Positions 9,212-18,654 of a DNA stretch of 64,000 nt are shown one piece after another (position 1 is the stretch's first letter; each line of letters opens with the position of its first letter). Source of the stretch: Clostridium_B lapidicellarium. GTDB taxonomy: Bacteria > Bacillota > Clostridia > Clostridiales > Clostridiaceae. The notes below the pieces were generated by a model, which was not told where the DNA came from, searched no databases, and saw only the letters and a list, made by a program, of their open reading frames with translations. The translations under genes and the position numbers were made by a program. The stretch spans positions 1 to 64,000 of the forward strand of contig NZ_JBGFFE010000007.1 in NCBI RefSeq assembly GCF_041224415.1, in the 5' to 3' direction.

Positions 9212-11104
9212 CTAAATTCCTATTTTTTTGCGTTTTTCATTCATCCTGCTGAGAATTTGTTCAACTGCCTTTTTAGGATCGGTTTCTATAAAAAATTTAG
9301 CTCCAACCCAATCCTCAATTTTGTTGGTAAGGATATCCACAACTTCCGGTCCGCCCGTTACTGGAGGAACCACACCCAACCAGACATCAATGCCAGAACT
9401 TACTACATAGGTAGCTATTGCTACAGCCTTTTCCGACATCCACTCCGGTGCTACACCTACAACTGGAAGATCATTCAAATCAGACCCCAGCTGATTTGCC
9501 ACTCTTCCAACCAAATCCAATATACGACTTATATCTACACAAGAGCCCATATGAAGGACAGGTGGTATATCTACAAGTTTACATACAGTAGCTAGTCCAG
9601 GTCCAGCATACTTTACTGCTTCTTTTTGTAATAACCCGTATTTTGCCGCCGCCTGGGCTGCACATCCCGTAACAACTACAATAACATCATTTGCTATCAA
9701 ACCTTTTATAGTTTCAATGTGATTATAATCTTGAATCGTTTTAGGGTTATTGCATCCAACCACAGCTGCAGCTCCCCTTAACACACCGGATGTTATAACA
9801 TCTGCCAGAGGTTTTACAGTTTGCATTGGCCCTATCTCGGTGTTCACAACTTTGTCCAATTTATTTAGAATTTCTTCTACACTGTATCCTACAATTGCAT
9901 TTGATTTTAACTGAGGAATCATTACTTTACTCTGATCTCTATTTTTAAAATTCAATATTGCTTCTTTTAAAATCTTTTTGGCTGAATCCAGTGGACTTTC
10001 TTCATCCAATTCGATATAAATTGAATCTTCAATGTGCGCCTTTGGTGAAGTTGTTATAAACTTAGTATGGTAGGACTGCGATAATTTTGCAAGTGCCGGC
10101 ATTATACATTGTACATCTACTATCAACGCGTCTACCGCACCTGTAACAACTGCCAATTCCTGCTGCATGAAATTTCCCGCTATTTTAATACCATGTCTCA
10201 TGGAAATTTCATTTCCGGTACAGCACATTCCACAAAGATTTATACCATCGGCACCTACCGATTTAGCCAAATCTATCAGTTCCGGATCAGAAGCTGCTTG
10301 TACTATTGATTCTGAAAGGATTGGCTCATGTCCATGCAAAACTACATTTACTGAATTTTTTTCAAGTACCCCAAGATTAGCCTCTGTATCCACAGAATGT
10401 GGCGTTCCATACATTATATCGCTAAATTCCGTACCCATATAAGAGCCAAGCCATCCATCCGCCAGTGAACATCTCATAGACATCTTAATCATATTCTCCG
10501 CATCTGCATTGCATCCCATGTGAGTTGAGTGCATAATTGCCGTTACTTCCCTGTCAATCGCCCTCGGATATACGCCAAGTTTCTTCCAGATTTCCTTTCT
10601 CTTTTCCGGAAGTGAAGGTGGTAAATTTACCTCTCCAAGTTGTCTTCCAAAATCATGAAGTCCCTCTTTAGCCACATCATGTGCTATATCGTACTTATTT
10701 CTTCCCTCGGTTTCAACATTGAACCTATCCGCAGATTTTTTTAATTTTTCTTCATCTTTTATCTTTATATTTCCGTCTTCCCTGGTACGATATAAAGCAA
10801 GAGCTATACTTCTACCATGATCTGAATGAGCTGCCGTACCTGCTGCAACCATCCTTGCAAAATTTCTGGACACTATGACATCTGCCGTAGCTCCACATAT
10901 CCCCCTTGAAACTCCTTTTCCAGGTACAGGACTCACCCTACAGGGTCCCATAGCACAATTTCTACAACAGACTCCTGCTGAACCAAACCCGCAGGGTACC
11001 TTGAGTGCCGATTTTCTATCCCAAGCCGTTTCTACCTTATCATTTTTGGCTTTTTCAAGCAATTCCAATGTAGCCTTGTCAATTGAGATAGCAGTTTTTT
11101 CCAT
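9212..11104 (-). CDS. acsA: Anaerobic carbon monoxide dehydrogenase catalytic subunit
   Basis: A full-length 630-residue Ni-Fe CODH (CooS/AcsA family), which interconverts CO2 and CO and supplies the carbonyl group of acetyl-CoA. Cluster B and D ligands are the N-terminal cysteines at 38, 46, 47, 50, 55 and 70 (PCGFGSAGVCCRNCAMGPC and GICGATAD). Cluster C features include VLHGHEPILSE, LCGMCCTGNEI, VGCNNPK, VTGCAAQAAAKYG and MGSCVDISR. A strong AAGGAGGG ribosome site precedes the ATG. The gene is the first of the cluster. It has no internal stop, unlike C. autoethanogenum, whose acsA is known to carry an in-frame TGA. Confidence 0.97.
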   Translation of the reverse strand: MEKTAISIDKATLELLEKAKNDKVETAWDRKSALKVPCGFGSAGVCCRNCAMGPCRVSPVPGKGVSRGICGATADVIVSRNFARMVAAGTAAHSDHGRSIALALYRTREDGNIKIKDEEKLKKSADRFNVETEGRNKYDIAHDVAKEGLHDFGRQLGEVNLPPSLPEKRKEIWKKLGVYPRAIDREVTAIMHSTHMGCNADAENMIKMSMRCSLADGWLGSYMGTEFSDIMYGTPHSVDTEANLGVLEKNSVNVVLHGHEPILSESIVQAASDPELIDLAKSVGADGINLCGMCCTGNEISMRHGIKIAGNFMQQELAVVTGAVDALIVDVQCIMPALAKLSQSYHTKFITTSPKAHIEDSIYIELDEESPLDSAKKILKEAILNFKNRDQSKVMIPQLKSNAIVGYSVEEILNKLDKVVNTEIGPMQTVKPLADVITSGVLRGAAAVVGCNNPKTIQDYNHIETIKGLIANDVIVVVTGCAAQAAAKYGLLQKEAVKYAGPGLATVCKLVDIPPVLHMGSCVDISRILDLVGRVANQLGSDLNDLPVVGVAPEWMSEKAVAIATYVVSSGIDVWLGVVPPVTGGPEVVDILTNKIEDWVGAKFFIETDPKKAVEQILSRMNEKRKKIGI

Positions 11105-11154
11105 ATTAATAATTCCCTCCTTCTTAAAACAACTGCCTTATAACAGCAGTCATT

Positions 11155-11170
11155 TTTAAGTTAACTTAAA
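11155..11170. promoter_or_regulatory. 16-bp palindrome upstream of acsA
   Basis: TTTAAGTTAACTTAAA is a perfect 16-bp dyad located 51-66 bp upstream of the acsA ATG, where the promoter or leader of the Wood-Ljungdahl operon should be. An operator role is inferred from symmetry and position only. Confidence 0.4.
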
Positions 11171-11675
11171 TTACCTAATGCCCAACATCATATTCATAAA
11201 ATAATTGTATTTAAATACAACTATAGATATAACTTAATGTTAAAAAATAAACATATAATTTAAATGAATTTAATTAATATTTAGAAATTAATTATTAAAA
11301 TTTATCTTTGCTCAATTCTAAAATAGATATATAAAAATTTATCAATAAGATAAGCACTAAAAACTTTTTATCACTTCTTACATATATACTAACATAATAT
11401 CAATTGATATGAAAAGGTTTTTTTATAAAATTATTTGTTAACATTTTTTAATAAATGCATCCAAAATATTTAAATATTTTGATTATATAGAAAATTCAGT
11501 AGAAAAAATAAGATTTACTTAGCATCAATTATATTTAAATGTAATATTTTACAAGATATAAGTATATTACTTTGGTATATATTTAACAATTATTAATGCA
11601 TATTTACTATTATATTAAATAAAATAGTATTTATTTTCAGGTTAAAATTTGTAAGCTTTTAAGCAAGTCCCTGTA

Positions 11676-11703
11676 ACCAAAGACTATATAATTCCATATA
11701 TTA
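11676..11703 (+). promoter_or_regulatory. Candidate sigma-K-type promoter of the collagen-like gene
   Basis: AC, a 17-bp spacer and CATATATTA match the known sigma-K pattern (AC, 16-17 bp, CATAnnnTA) about 75 bp upstream of the collagen-like ATG. Late mother-cell expression would suit a spore-surface protein. The surroundings are AT-rich, so a chance match is possible. Confidence 0.4.
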
Positions 11704-11777
11704 TAATTAACCAAACCTTTAAATTGACAATTTTTTTATTACAACGGAATAATACTCTAAAATGAGGAGGCAATATT

Positions 11778-13925
11778 ATGGCTATTTTTAAAGCTTATCC
11801 AACTGATGATGTATATATATCAGAGTTTTTTCCAAACACAAACTTCATATCATCACCGGTTTTATATAGTGGGGAATACACCCAGTACAACGGATGTCCA
11901 GATGCTTATGCAAGTTTACTGAAATTCAGTATTAAAAGCTCAATACCATATGGATCTGTAATATCAAAAGCCTATCTATATATTTACGTAAACAGGAAAA
12001 ATAAACTTGACTGTAAATATCCATGCCAATCCATAACGGTCTATAATAATTTAAATAATTTTAGCGGAAACACAGCTACATGGAACAATGCACCAGATAT
12101 TTCCATAACTCCTTATAAAAAAACAGTATCAGATGCAGATGTTGGAAAATTTATAAAAATAGAAATAACAAACTTAGTAATTGGCTGGTATAATAATTAT
12201 CTTTCAAATAACGGCATAACTTTAGTTGGAATGGAAAATATCGTGGACAGTTTAATTGGATACGATAGTAGTAGGACTCCTAATTCGCCCTATTTATCAA
12301 TAGAATATAACTGCAATTCAAGACATCCAGATCATAATAAGCCTTGTCCTCCAAATCATAAATGTAAACCTGGCCCTCCCGGTCCTCAGGGTCCTAAAGG
12401 TCCCCAAGGCGATCCTGGATGCCCTGGCCCTCAGGGCCCTCAAGGCAAACCTGGTTGTCCCGGCCCTCAGGGTCCTCAAGGTCCTCAAGGTGATCCTGGA
12501 TGTCCTGGCCCTCAGGGTCCTCAAGGCAGACCTGGTTGTCCCGGCCCTCAAGGTTCTCAAGGTCCCAAAGGTGATCCCGGTTGCCCTGGACCTCCTGGAC
12601 CTCAGGGTCCCAAAGGATGCAAAGGCGATCCAGGCTGTCCCGGCCCTCAAGGCCCTAAAGGATGCAAAGGCGATCCCGGTTGCCCTGGACCTCAAGGCCC
12701 TAAAGGATGCAAAGGCGATCCAGGCTGTCCTGGACCTCAGGGTCCTAAAGGCGAAAAAGGTGATCCCGGCTGCCCTGGACCTCAAGGTCCTAAAGGATGC
12801 AAAGGTGATCCCGGCTGTCCCGGCCCTCAGGGTCCTAAAGGATGCAAAGGTGATCCAGGCTGTCCCGGCCCTCAAGGTCCCAAAGGTAAAAAAGGTGATC
12901 CAGGAGCTCAAGGCCCTCAAGGTGAAAAGGGTGACCCAGGTGCCCAAGGTCCTCAAGGCGAAAAAGGCGATCCCGGCTGTCCCGGCCCTCAGGGTCCTCA
13001 AGGCAAATCCGGTTGTCCCGGCCCTCAAGGCCCACAAGGCAAGCCCGGTTGTCCCGGCCCTCAAGGTCCTAAAGGCGACCCCGGCTGTCCCGGTCCTCAG
13101 GGTCCTCAAGGCAAACCTGGTTGTCCCGGCCCTCAAGGCCCACAAGGCAAGCCCGGTTGTCCCGGCCCTCAAGGTCCTAAAGGCGACCCCGGCTGTCCCG
13201 GTCCTCAGGGTCCTCAAGGCAAACCTGGTTGTCCCGGCCCTCAAGGCCCACAAGGCAAGCCCGGTTGTCCCGGCCCTCAAGGTCCTAAAGGCGACCCCGG
13301 CTGTCCCGGCCCTCAAGGCCCACAAGGCAGACCTGGTTGTCCCGGCCCTCAGGGTCCACAGGGCAGACCCGGTTGTCCCGGCCCTCCTGGACCTCAAGGC
13401 CCTAAAGGTAATCCCGGACATGGTTCCATAATACCTTTTGCATCAAACGATCCTATTACACTAACTTCCTTTCCAAATGGAACAACTAATACGGTAAGTA
13501 TAATAGGATTCGGAAACTCAATCAACGATATTAATATCTATGAAGGCAAAATTTATCTCGGTGGAATTCAAAATATAGCTTTCTCTATTCCGAGAAATGG
13601 AACTATAACCTCAATATCAGCATATTTCAGCACCAGCAATTCATTCTCATTAGGAGATGGTTCTGCAACTATTAAAGTACAACTATACAGCTCGGATACT
13701 CCGGATAACAGTTTTGAACCAATTCCAGGTGCTAGTGTGATACTGCCGCCTTTGGCTGGACAAATCGTCGATATTGATACCATTACAAATAACCTCAGTA
13801 CTAATTTGAATATACCGGTTCATGCACAAACCCGTTTATTAATGGTATTTTCTATAACAACATCTGATATTTTCTGCAGCAGTATAATAGAAGGCTATGC
13901 AAGTGCAGGTATTACTATAGAATAA
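11778..13925 (+). CDS. Collagen-like BclB-type spore surface glycoprotein
   Basis: A 715-residue three-part protein. Residues 1 to about 180 look like a DNRLRE-type beta domain (LLKFSI, YLYIYV, TWNNAPD, IEITNLVIGWYNN, NGITLVG). Residues about 199-549 are near-perfect Gly-X-Y collagen triplets. Residues about 550-715 form a beta-rich head of the exosporium BclB C-terminal type (FGNSINDINIYEGKIYLGG, IPRNGTITSISAYFS, RLLMVFSIT). Many triplets are GCP, so the stalk is unusually cysteine-rich and could be disulfide cross-linked. No signal peptide is visible, as in spore-coat proteins made in the mother cell. GAGGAGG precedes the ATG. Spore-surface location is inference. Confidence 0.85.
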   Translation: MAIFKAYPTDDVYISEFFPNTNFISSPVLYSGEYTQYNGCPDAYASLLKFSIKSSIPYGSVISKAYLYIYVNRKNKLDCKYPCQSITVYNNLNNFSGNTATWNNAPDISITPYKKTVSDADVGKFIKIEITNLVIGWYNNYLSNNGITLVGMENIVDSLIGYDSSRTPNSPYLSIEYNCNSRHPDHNKPCPPNHKCKPGPPGPQGPKGPQGDPGCPGPQGPQGKPGCPGPQGPQGPQGDPGCPGPQGPQGRPGCPGPQGSQGPKGDPGCPGPPGPQGPKGCKGDPGCPGPQGPKGCKGDPGCPGPQGPKGCKGDPGCPGPQGPKGEKGDPGCPGPQGPKGCKGDPGCPGPQGPKGCKGDPGCPGPQGPKGKKGDPGAQGPQGEKGDPGAQGPQGEKGDPGCPGPQGPQGKSGCPGPQGPQGKPGCPGPQGPKGDPGCPGPQGPQGKPGCPGPQGPQGKPGCPGPQGPKGDPGCPGPQGPQGKPGCPGPQGPQGKPGCPGPQGPKGDPGCPGPQGPQGRPGCPGPQGPQGRPGCPGPPGPQGPKGNPGHGSIIPFASNDPITLTSFPNGTTNTVSIIGFGNSINDINIYEGKIYLGGIQNIAFSIPRNGTITSISAYFSTSNSFSLGDGSATIKVQLYSSDTPDNSFEPIPGASVILPPLAGQIVDIDTITNNLSTNLNIPVHAQTRLLMVFSITTSDIFCSSIIEGYASAGITIE
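12372..13424 (+). repeat. Tandem Gly-X-Y coding repeats
   Basis: About 117 collagen triplets built from 9-bp units and longer 27-54-bp modules. A module of 126 bp at about 13020-13300 recurs almost exactly two to three times, pointing to recent slippage or unequal crossing-over. Long open frames on the other strand here are only by-products of the repeat. Confidence 0.9.
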
Positions 13926-13965
13926 AATAACATTCTTAGAATTATAAATCCACTTTTAATATTCA

Positions 13966-13992
13966 GGGAAGTTTGTTTCATTCAAGCTTCCC
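13966..13992 (+). terminator. Terminator after the collagen-like gene
   Basis: GGGAAG pairs with CTTCCC, extended by TTG/CAA, followed by a T-rich stretch. It lies 40 bp past the stop codon. Confidence 0.65.
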
Positions 13993-14039
13993 TTCAATTC
14001 TCAAATTTTTCAATAGTCATTATTATAAATATATAATTT

Positions 14040-15506
14040 CTATTCTCTCTTTTTGAACAATTTTGTTATAAGCGATTGGCTTTTCCTAATTTCCAATTGA
14101 TTTTTAAGCTTTTCATTTTCTTCAAGTAAATAATCCACTTTTTCTTTTAACAGTTTATTATTTTTTTCCTTTTCCTCTAACCTATTCTGAACATTTTCCG
14201 TAATAATTTGCTGGCTTGAAAATTGTTCTTTAACTTCGTTCATCTGCTTTTCAATATTTTTTTTAACTTCCATAAAAAAATTTAAATTTTCCTCTAGTCT
14301 TCTTTTCTGCTGAACAATTTTAGAAAACTTATCTTTATATTCATCTGCAGCATATTTTTTCTTTTGTAGATACATGCTAAATGAATCAATTTTTTCTTTA
14401 AGAACAATATTCTCACGGCAAATATTCTTAAACTTTTCTTTTATCTCTTCAATACTTTCATTTTCTTCATCAATATTTAACTTCTTATTGTAATGTTTTT
14501 CTAATAAATTTATATTGTTTTCTGCCAGATCTGAAGGTGAAAAAATAAGCAGTCCATTTTCTTCTATTCCATAAACCTTATATGGATACCTGCTTTTCCC
14601 AATATCAATAAAATTATATACTCTAACTGTATTCTCCGGCTTCTTACTAAAAAGAACTTTACGACTCCATTTCCCAAAACTATAACTTGAGCAAAATAGA
14701 TCGTTGTTTTCCTGCCAGCAGGCAAAAAGATCATTATCTTTATAAAATATAATTGGTTCAATAGGTTCCATGTTACTTTTATAGATTTCATATTTTTTCA
14801 TATAAATATCGCTTTCAACACAAACATGTTCAAGCAAATACACAGATCCTTCTTTAGTTTTATTAATTATATTGAATATATTGGAACTGCTCACTGCTTT
14901 GAACAGTACATTATCCCCCTGCAGTCCATAAAGCCTTCTATCAGAAGTCCACAAACCATTTTCATATTCACAATAAGACAGTGATATTTCATCGCCGCTA
15001 TCAGAGAGAAAAAAGACATAAATGCAATCATAATCTTTTACTTCAACCTCATAGTATTTCTTTATTTTATCTGACAGAACTATATTTTGAATAGTGTAAA
15101 ACCTTATTTCCTTTCCGTCCCATATGTAATGTTTTAAAATTCCGCGTTTACTGCCGTCAGATACTTTAAGTAGATAAAAGAAATTCAATTTGCCCTTTAG
15201 AATCACTGCTTTTAATTCTTCAATTTTAAATTGACTGCTATCTATATAATAAAGTAATTTACCAAACCATTTGCCATTTTTCATAGTACAATATCTCATT
15301 TCATACTTTTTATTGACATATATGATGTGAATTCTATCATCTTCAATACAAACAGCAAATTCAACCACTTCCATATCAATAGATTTCTCTTTTGTCCATT
15401 TCCCCTGATCTTCCATTAACTTATACACCAATGTACCGGTATCATTCAAATAAATTTTCCATAAATCATTATCGATATTAAATATCCACGGATATACATT
15501 TGCCAT
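14040..15506 (-). CDS. Propeller-like protein with C-terminal coiled coil
   Basis: A hypothetical protein of 488 residues. Residues 1 to about 330 are repeated beta-strand units (RIHIIYVNKKYEMRYC, LNFFYLLKVSDG, DCIYVFFLSDSGD, DLFACWQENNDLFCSSY), resembling the blades of a sialidase/propeller-like fold. Residues about 340-480 are a long Lys/Glu-rich coiled coil (KEKIDSFSMYLQKKKYAAD, NVQNRLEEKEKNN). The ATG at 15506 is preferred because AAAGGGGTG lies nine bases upstream; a GTG at 15518 would overlap it. It points towards the collagen-like gene. No signal peptide. A structural role at the spore or cell surface is conceivable but unproven. Confidence 0.7.
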   Translation of the reverse strand: MANVYPWIFNIDNDLWKIYLNDTGTLVYKLMEDQGKWTKEKSIDMEVVEFAVCIEDDRIHIIYVNKKYEMRYCTMKNGKWFGKLLYYIDSSQFKIEELKAVILKGKLNFFYLLKVSDGSKRGILKHYIWDGKEIRFYTIQNIVLSDKIKKYYEVEVKDYDCIYVFFLSDSGDEISLSYCEYENGLWTSDRRLYGLQGDNVLFKAVSSSNIFNIINKTKEGSVYLLEHVCVESDIYMKKYEIYKSNMEPIEPIIFYKDNDLFACWQENNDLFCSSYSFGKWSRKVLFSKKPENTVRVYNFIDIGKSRYPYKVYGIEENGLLIFSPSDLAENNINLLEKHYNKKLNIDEENESIEEIKEKFKNICRENIVLKEKIDSFSMYLQKKKYAADEYKDKFSKIVQQKRRLEENLNFFMEVKKNIEKQMNEVKEQFSSQQIITENVQNRLEEKEKNNKLLKEKVDYLLEENEKLKNQLEIRKSQSLITKLFKKRE

Positions 15507-15780
15507 AATATCTTTCACCCCTTTAAATTATATTTTTATTAATATAATTTATAACTTATACAATTTACATTTTATAAAATTTTGCTAAATATATTATGTT
15601 TGTATATCACAACTATGGTATTCAAACATAATATATAATGAAGTATTAAATATTGTCCCACACCGTCCAATGAGCTATTTATAAGAAAAACATAAAAAAC
15701 CAATGGTAAAAAATTAGACAAACAAATGCCTACGGTATACCGCGGACAGTTAAATTATAATTTTTAAAGGAGGAAAATCT

Positions 15781-16587
15781 ATGTCCATAAATTTTAATAA
15801 ATTTGTGCCCCGTCCAGGTCTTGTAAACAAACAAGGGCATTTACCAGATCCTTCCGAACTAGTTTGTGTGGAAGTACCTAAAGTATTCGATCAATGTTTG
15901 ATCAAAAGGTGTATTTCCTATTGTGAAGGTCCTGATACAGATACAACAGATTATGAATTGAGAAGCAACCCATTGGATAATCCAAAAATATACATTGGCT
16001 GTAGAGATTTTAAAATTACATTGACATCAATAGAAAAAATACCTCTATCCTGTGAAAACGGCTATAAAAAATTAATTATCAATTACACTATTTCATTTTA
16101 TGCAGATTATATAGACTGTAATGCAGTAAACAGGTGTGAATTATTTGAAATCAACAGGCAGGATGTAATTGGCAAATTTTACTGCCCCAATTCATTATCC
16201 AAGGTGACAGATACTTTAACTTCCAAAAACTCAAAAAATAATGACGAAAACATTATAAAACTTGAAATGGTGGCCGATGCACTTCAGGCCGTATTACATG
16301 AAGACGAAAATAAATGTAAAGTTCTGGATATTACTTTGGGATATTATATAATTGTAAAATGCGAACTTATAGTCCAATTGCTCATGCCAGCTTATGACTA
16401 TTGTCCTGTTCCCAAAGAACCTTGTGAACCTGAACCCGAGGAAAATGTATGTGATAAATTCAATAGAGAACCAGTACCAAAATTTTATCCAGATCAAAAT
16501 TTAACTCCGCTATTCCCCGATTGTGATCCGGATTGTGAAGATGATTGCAGACCAAATTCTACAGAAAACAATGGACATACCAATTAA
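15781..16587 (+). CDS. Cysteine-rich coat-like protein
   Basis: A 268-residue protein with about 20 cysteines, starting after a strong AAAGGAGG site. The opening (LVCVEVPKVFDQCLIKRCISYC, about residues 27-48) resembles the start of clostridial Cys-rich spore coat or exosporium proteins. The middle alternates beta segments (KIYIGCRDFKITLTSIEKIP), and the tail is acidic and Pro/Cys-rich (CPVPKEPCEPEPEENVC, CDPDCEDDC). It shares the neighbourhood with the collagen-like gene, which supports a spore-surface role; this is inference. A CGGTATACCG palindrome lies at 15733-15742 in its promoter region. Confidence 0.65.
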   Translation: MSINFNKFVPRPGLVNKQGHLPDPSELVCVEVPKVFDQCLIKRCISYCEGPDTDTTDYELRSNPLDNPKIYIGCRDFKITLTSIEKIPLSCENGYKKLIINYTISFYADYIDCNAVNRCELFEINRQDVIGKFYCPNSLSKVTDTLTSKNSKNNDENIIKLEMVADALQAVLHEDENKCKVLDITLGYYIIVKCELIVQLLMPAYDYCPVPKEPCEPEPEENVCDKFNREPVPKFYPDQNLTPLFPDCDPDCEDDCRPNSTENNGHTN

Positions 16588-16614
16588 TTGCATCCAGTAA
16601 ATTCTTTATTTTAA

Positions 16615-16656
16615 TAGAGAGGCATATTAGTCAAATTGCTTTTGTATGCTTCTCTA
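16615..16656 (+). terminator. Terminator after the Cys-rich gene
   Basis: TAGAGAGGCATA and TATGCTTCTCTA form a long stem with one mismatch around an 18-base loop, followed by TTAAATAC. It may act for both the plus-strand gene and the convergent minus-strand gene at 16680. Confidence 0.6.
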
Positions 16657-16679
16657 TTAAATACATATTTCGGAGAAAT

Positions 16680-16907
16680 CTAAGAATCACTTGGTCCTTC
16701 TAAGGTGACAACATATTTTTTATACCTGCAGGGTTCAATTGAAGATATATTATCTATATTCACAACTACCCCATTATTATTCCTGCAATCTTGAACTTTT
16801 AAAAACCTATTTTCTATAATATCAGGGCTCGATATAATCTGCTGTGGATTTTCATTTACAATATATTCGGTACCGCTGTTCATAATTATCTTAAAATTAC
16901 ACATCAT
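16680..16907 (-). CDS. Small hypothetical protein
   Basis: A 75-residue protein starting at the first of two adjacent ATGs, with GGAAAGGA upstream. A longer frame running back to 17189 only overlaps aroD out of frame and is not credible. The sequence is a compact beta-rich domain (FKIIMNSGTEYIVNE, RFLKVQDCRNNNGVVVNIDNISSIEP) without Cys clusters, signal or membrane segment. It follows aroD by 52 bp and may share its transcript. Function unknown. Confidence 0.55.
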   Translation of the reverse strand: MMCNFKIIMNSGTEYIVNENPQQIISSPDIIENRFLKVQDCRNNNGVVVNIDNISSIEPCRYKKYVVTLEGPSDS

Positions 16908-16959
16908 ATAACTTTCCTTTCCATCACCTATTCTAAATATAATATTTCCATAAAACCAG

Positions 16960-17724
16960 CTATTTATAAGTAATACAGCGAAGTATTTTATATAACATAT
17001 TTGATTCCAACTGCCCAGGTGCAGAGGCAGCTTTAGCTGAACCAAAGGTAACTGCCGATCCAAAAATCTCACCCGATATACGGGTGATAACTCCCAATGG
17101 TCCCATGGATATGGCAATAACCGGAGTCTCATTGTGGTAACATGCCATTTCATCAGTAGAAGACAATAAAGCAAGTACATCTTTTGCACTGTGTGGCATT
17201 ACTGCAACCTTGGGTAAATCAGCACCCAACTGCTGCATTTTACACATTTTATATACTAGCTCATTCTTTGTAGGTGTCCTTTTAAAATCATGACTGGATA
17301 TAATAACCTTGACCCCATATTGATGTAAGTCATTCACAATTTTCCTAACCAGTCCAGTATCTCCGATAGACAATTCAACGTCGGCAATATCAATATTTCC
17401 AGTAGCTGCAGCAGTTTTTATAAGTTCTTCGTAATATTTTATTGTGATTTTCTTTTTTCCGCCTTCCCTCTCAGTTCTAAAAGTAAAAATCAAAGGAATA
17501 TTGCCCAAAACTTTCCTGGCCTCTGCAAGGACTCTTTTCATTTTTTGAATATCATACACATCTTCATAATAGTCAATTCTCCATTCTGCCAAATCCATAT
17601 TGATTGTCTTTAAATACAATATTTCCTCAATAATATCTTTATCGCTGGAACCCATAAAAGGTACTGCAATTTTGGGGATTCCATCTCCCAATTCTATGTC
17701 TCTCACTTGTACTATATTCTTCAT
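16960..17724 (-). CDS. aroD: 3-dehydroquinate dehydratase, type I
   Basis: A 254-residue type I (Schiff-base) dehydroquinase of the shikimate pathway. Diagnostic motifs are AEWRIDYYED, PLIFTFRTEREGG, VIISSHDF with the catalytic His, LPKVAVMPHS with the Schiff-base Lys, and the terminal SMGPLGVITRISGEIFGSAVTFG. Length matches the family. It is not part of an aromatic operon here; its only minus-strand neighbour is the small gene downstream. It is divergent from the nitroreductase. Confidence 0.95.
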   Translation of the reverse strand: MKNIVQVRDIELGDGIPKIAVPFMGSSDKDIIEEILYLKTINMDLAEWRIDYYEDVYDIQKMKRVLAEARKVLGNIPLIFTFRTEREGGKKKITIKYYEELIKTAAATGNIDIADVELSIGDTGLVRKIVNDLHQYGVKVIISSHDFKRTPTKNELVYKMCKMQQLGADLPKVAVMPHSAKDVLALLSSTDEMACYHNETPVIAISMGPLGVITRISGEIFGSAVTFGSAKAASAPGQLESNMLYKILRCITYK

Positions 17725-17860
17725 TTTTCTCCCTCTATCATTTACAATTTTATAATAATTATATTATAAAGTTTATTTTTAATATTTTGTTAAAATAAAG
17801 TATAATAAATATAAGATGATTGGTTAATCATTAATAAATTTATACAAAGCGGTGATAATT

Positions 17861-18535
17861 ATGGATAAAGAAAATGTTAAAAATCAGGTATTAAAGGCAT
17901 ATAAATTCAGACATGCCTGCAAAAAATTCGACGGTACGAAAAAAATTTCCGACGATGATTTCAACTATATACTTGAAGTAGGAAAATTATCTCCAAGTTC
18001 CTTCGGATTTATACCGTGGAAATTCCTGATAATTCAAAACAATGAAATCAGGGAAAAAATATCGCCCGTAAGCTGGGGTGCAAAACTCAAGCTTCCCGAT
18101 GCAAGTCATTTTATAGTAATACTGTCAAGGAAAACACCGGATCTAATATATAATTCAAAATATATTTCACATATCATGGAAGATGTCCAGAAGCTTCCAC
18201 AAAATATAATAAATCAAAGGAAAAAGGGATATGAAAATTTTCAAAAAAATGATTTTAAATTGCTGGAAAGCGACAGGGCCATGTTTGACTGGGGATGCAA
18301 GCAGACTTATATAGCACTTGGAAACATGATGACAGCAGCAGCTTTCATAGGAATAGACTCTTGTCCCATAGAAGGGTTCAACAGAGAAAAAGTAGAAAAA
18401 ATACTGGAAAAAGAAGGATTGCTAGATAGAGAAAAATTTGGAGTTTCCTGCATGGCAGCCTTCGGATACAGACAGAAAGAACCCAGACCTAAAACTAGAC
18501 CGGATTTAAAGGATTTGGTACAATGGGTTAGATAA
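17861..18535 (+). CDS. Nitroreductase-family NAD(P)H oxidoreductase
   Basis: An FMN-dependent nitroreductase (NfsB-like) of 224 residues. The FMN-binding start YKFRHACKKFDGTKKIS, LSPSSFGFIPWKFLII (about 46-61), and near the end IDSCPIEGFNREKVEKIL and AAFGYRQKEPRPKTR are family hallmarks. The ATG at 17861 has a GGTG site six bases upstream; a GTG at 17852 would consume that site. Natural substrate unknown (quinones, flavins or nitro compounds are typical for the family). Confidence 0.85.
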   Translation: MDKENVKNQVLKAYKFRHACKKFDGTKKISDDDFNYILEVGKLSPSSFGFIPWKFLIIQNNEIREKISPVSWGAKLKLPDASHFIVILSRKTPDLIYNSKYISHIMEDVQKLPQNIINQRKKGYENFQKNDFKLLESDRAMFDWGCKQTYIALGNMMTAAAFIGIDSCPIEGFNREKVEKILEKEGLLDREKFGVSCMAAFGYRQKEPRPKTRPDLKDLVQWVR

Positions 18536-18571
18536 AACTTTATAAATGAGTTCAACAAAGTACAAACATAA

Positions 18572-18630
18572 AAATATCAAATCCGGTTGACTTTCGGTTT
18601 TTATCCGAAAATCTCCGTCATTTGATATTT
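18572..18630. terminator. Convergent terminator
   Basis: AAATATCAAAT (18572-18582) and ATTTGATATTT (18620-18630) are exact inverted repeats enclosing a second short stem (TCGG/CCGA). It lies between the convergent nitroreductase and SDR genes, so it may work in both directions. Confidence 0.6.
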
Positions 18631-18654
18631 AATCAGGCTTCATTTTCCCATTTT

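Larger units (their letters stand above)
11105..11777. promoter_or_regulatory. Divergent AT-rich control region of acsA and the collagen-like gene
   Basis: A 673-bp, very AT-rich region with no plausible gene on either strand. On the acsA side it holds a short leader hairpin (ACTGC/GCAGT arms, about 11133-11151) and the 16-bp perfect palindrome TTTAAGTTAACTTAAA at 11155-11170. On the other side it holds a possible sigma-K promoter for the collagen-like gene (see 11676-11703). The middle part, about 11200-11640, shows nothing I can interpret beyond A/T runs. Confidence 0.6.

Noticed and set aside
12372..13424. Regular repeats resembling a CRISPR array
   Set aside because: They are in-frame Gly-X-Y codons without unique spacers.
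12318..13431. Long open frames on both strands through the collagen repeat
   Set aside because: Low-complexity by-products of 9-bp periodic DNA; composition is repetitive and no ribosome site is present.
14040..15506. Tail-fibre or phage origin of the coiled-coil protein
   Set aside because: It lies outside the prophage boundary and next to spore-type genes; no phage motif seen.
16908..17189. N-terminal extension of the small gene at 16680
   Set aside because: It overlaps aroD out of frame; the ATG at 16907 has the ribosome site.
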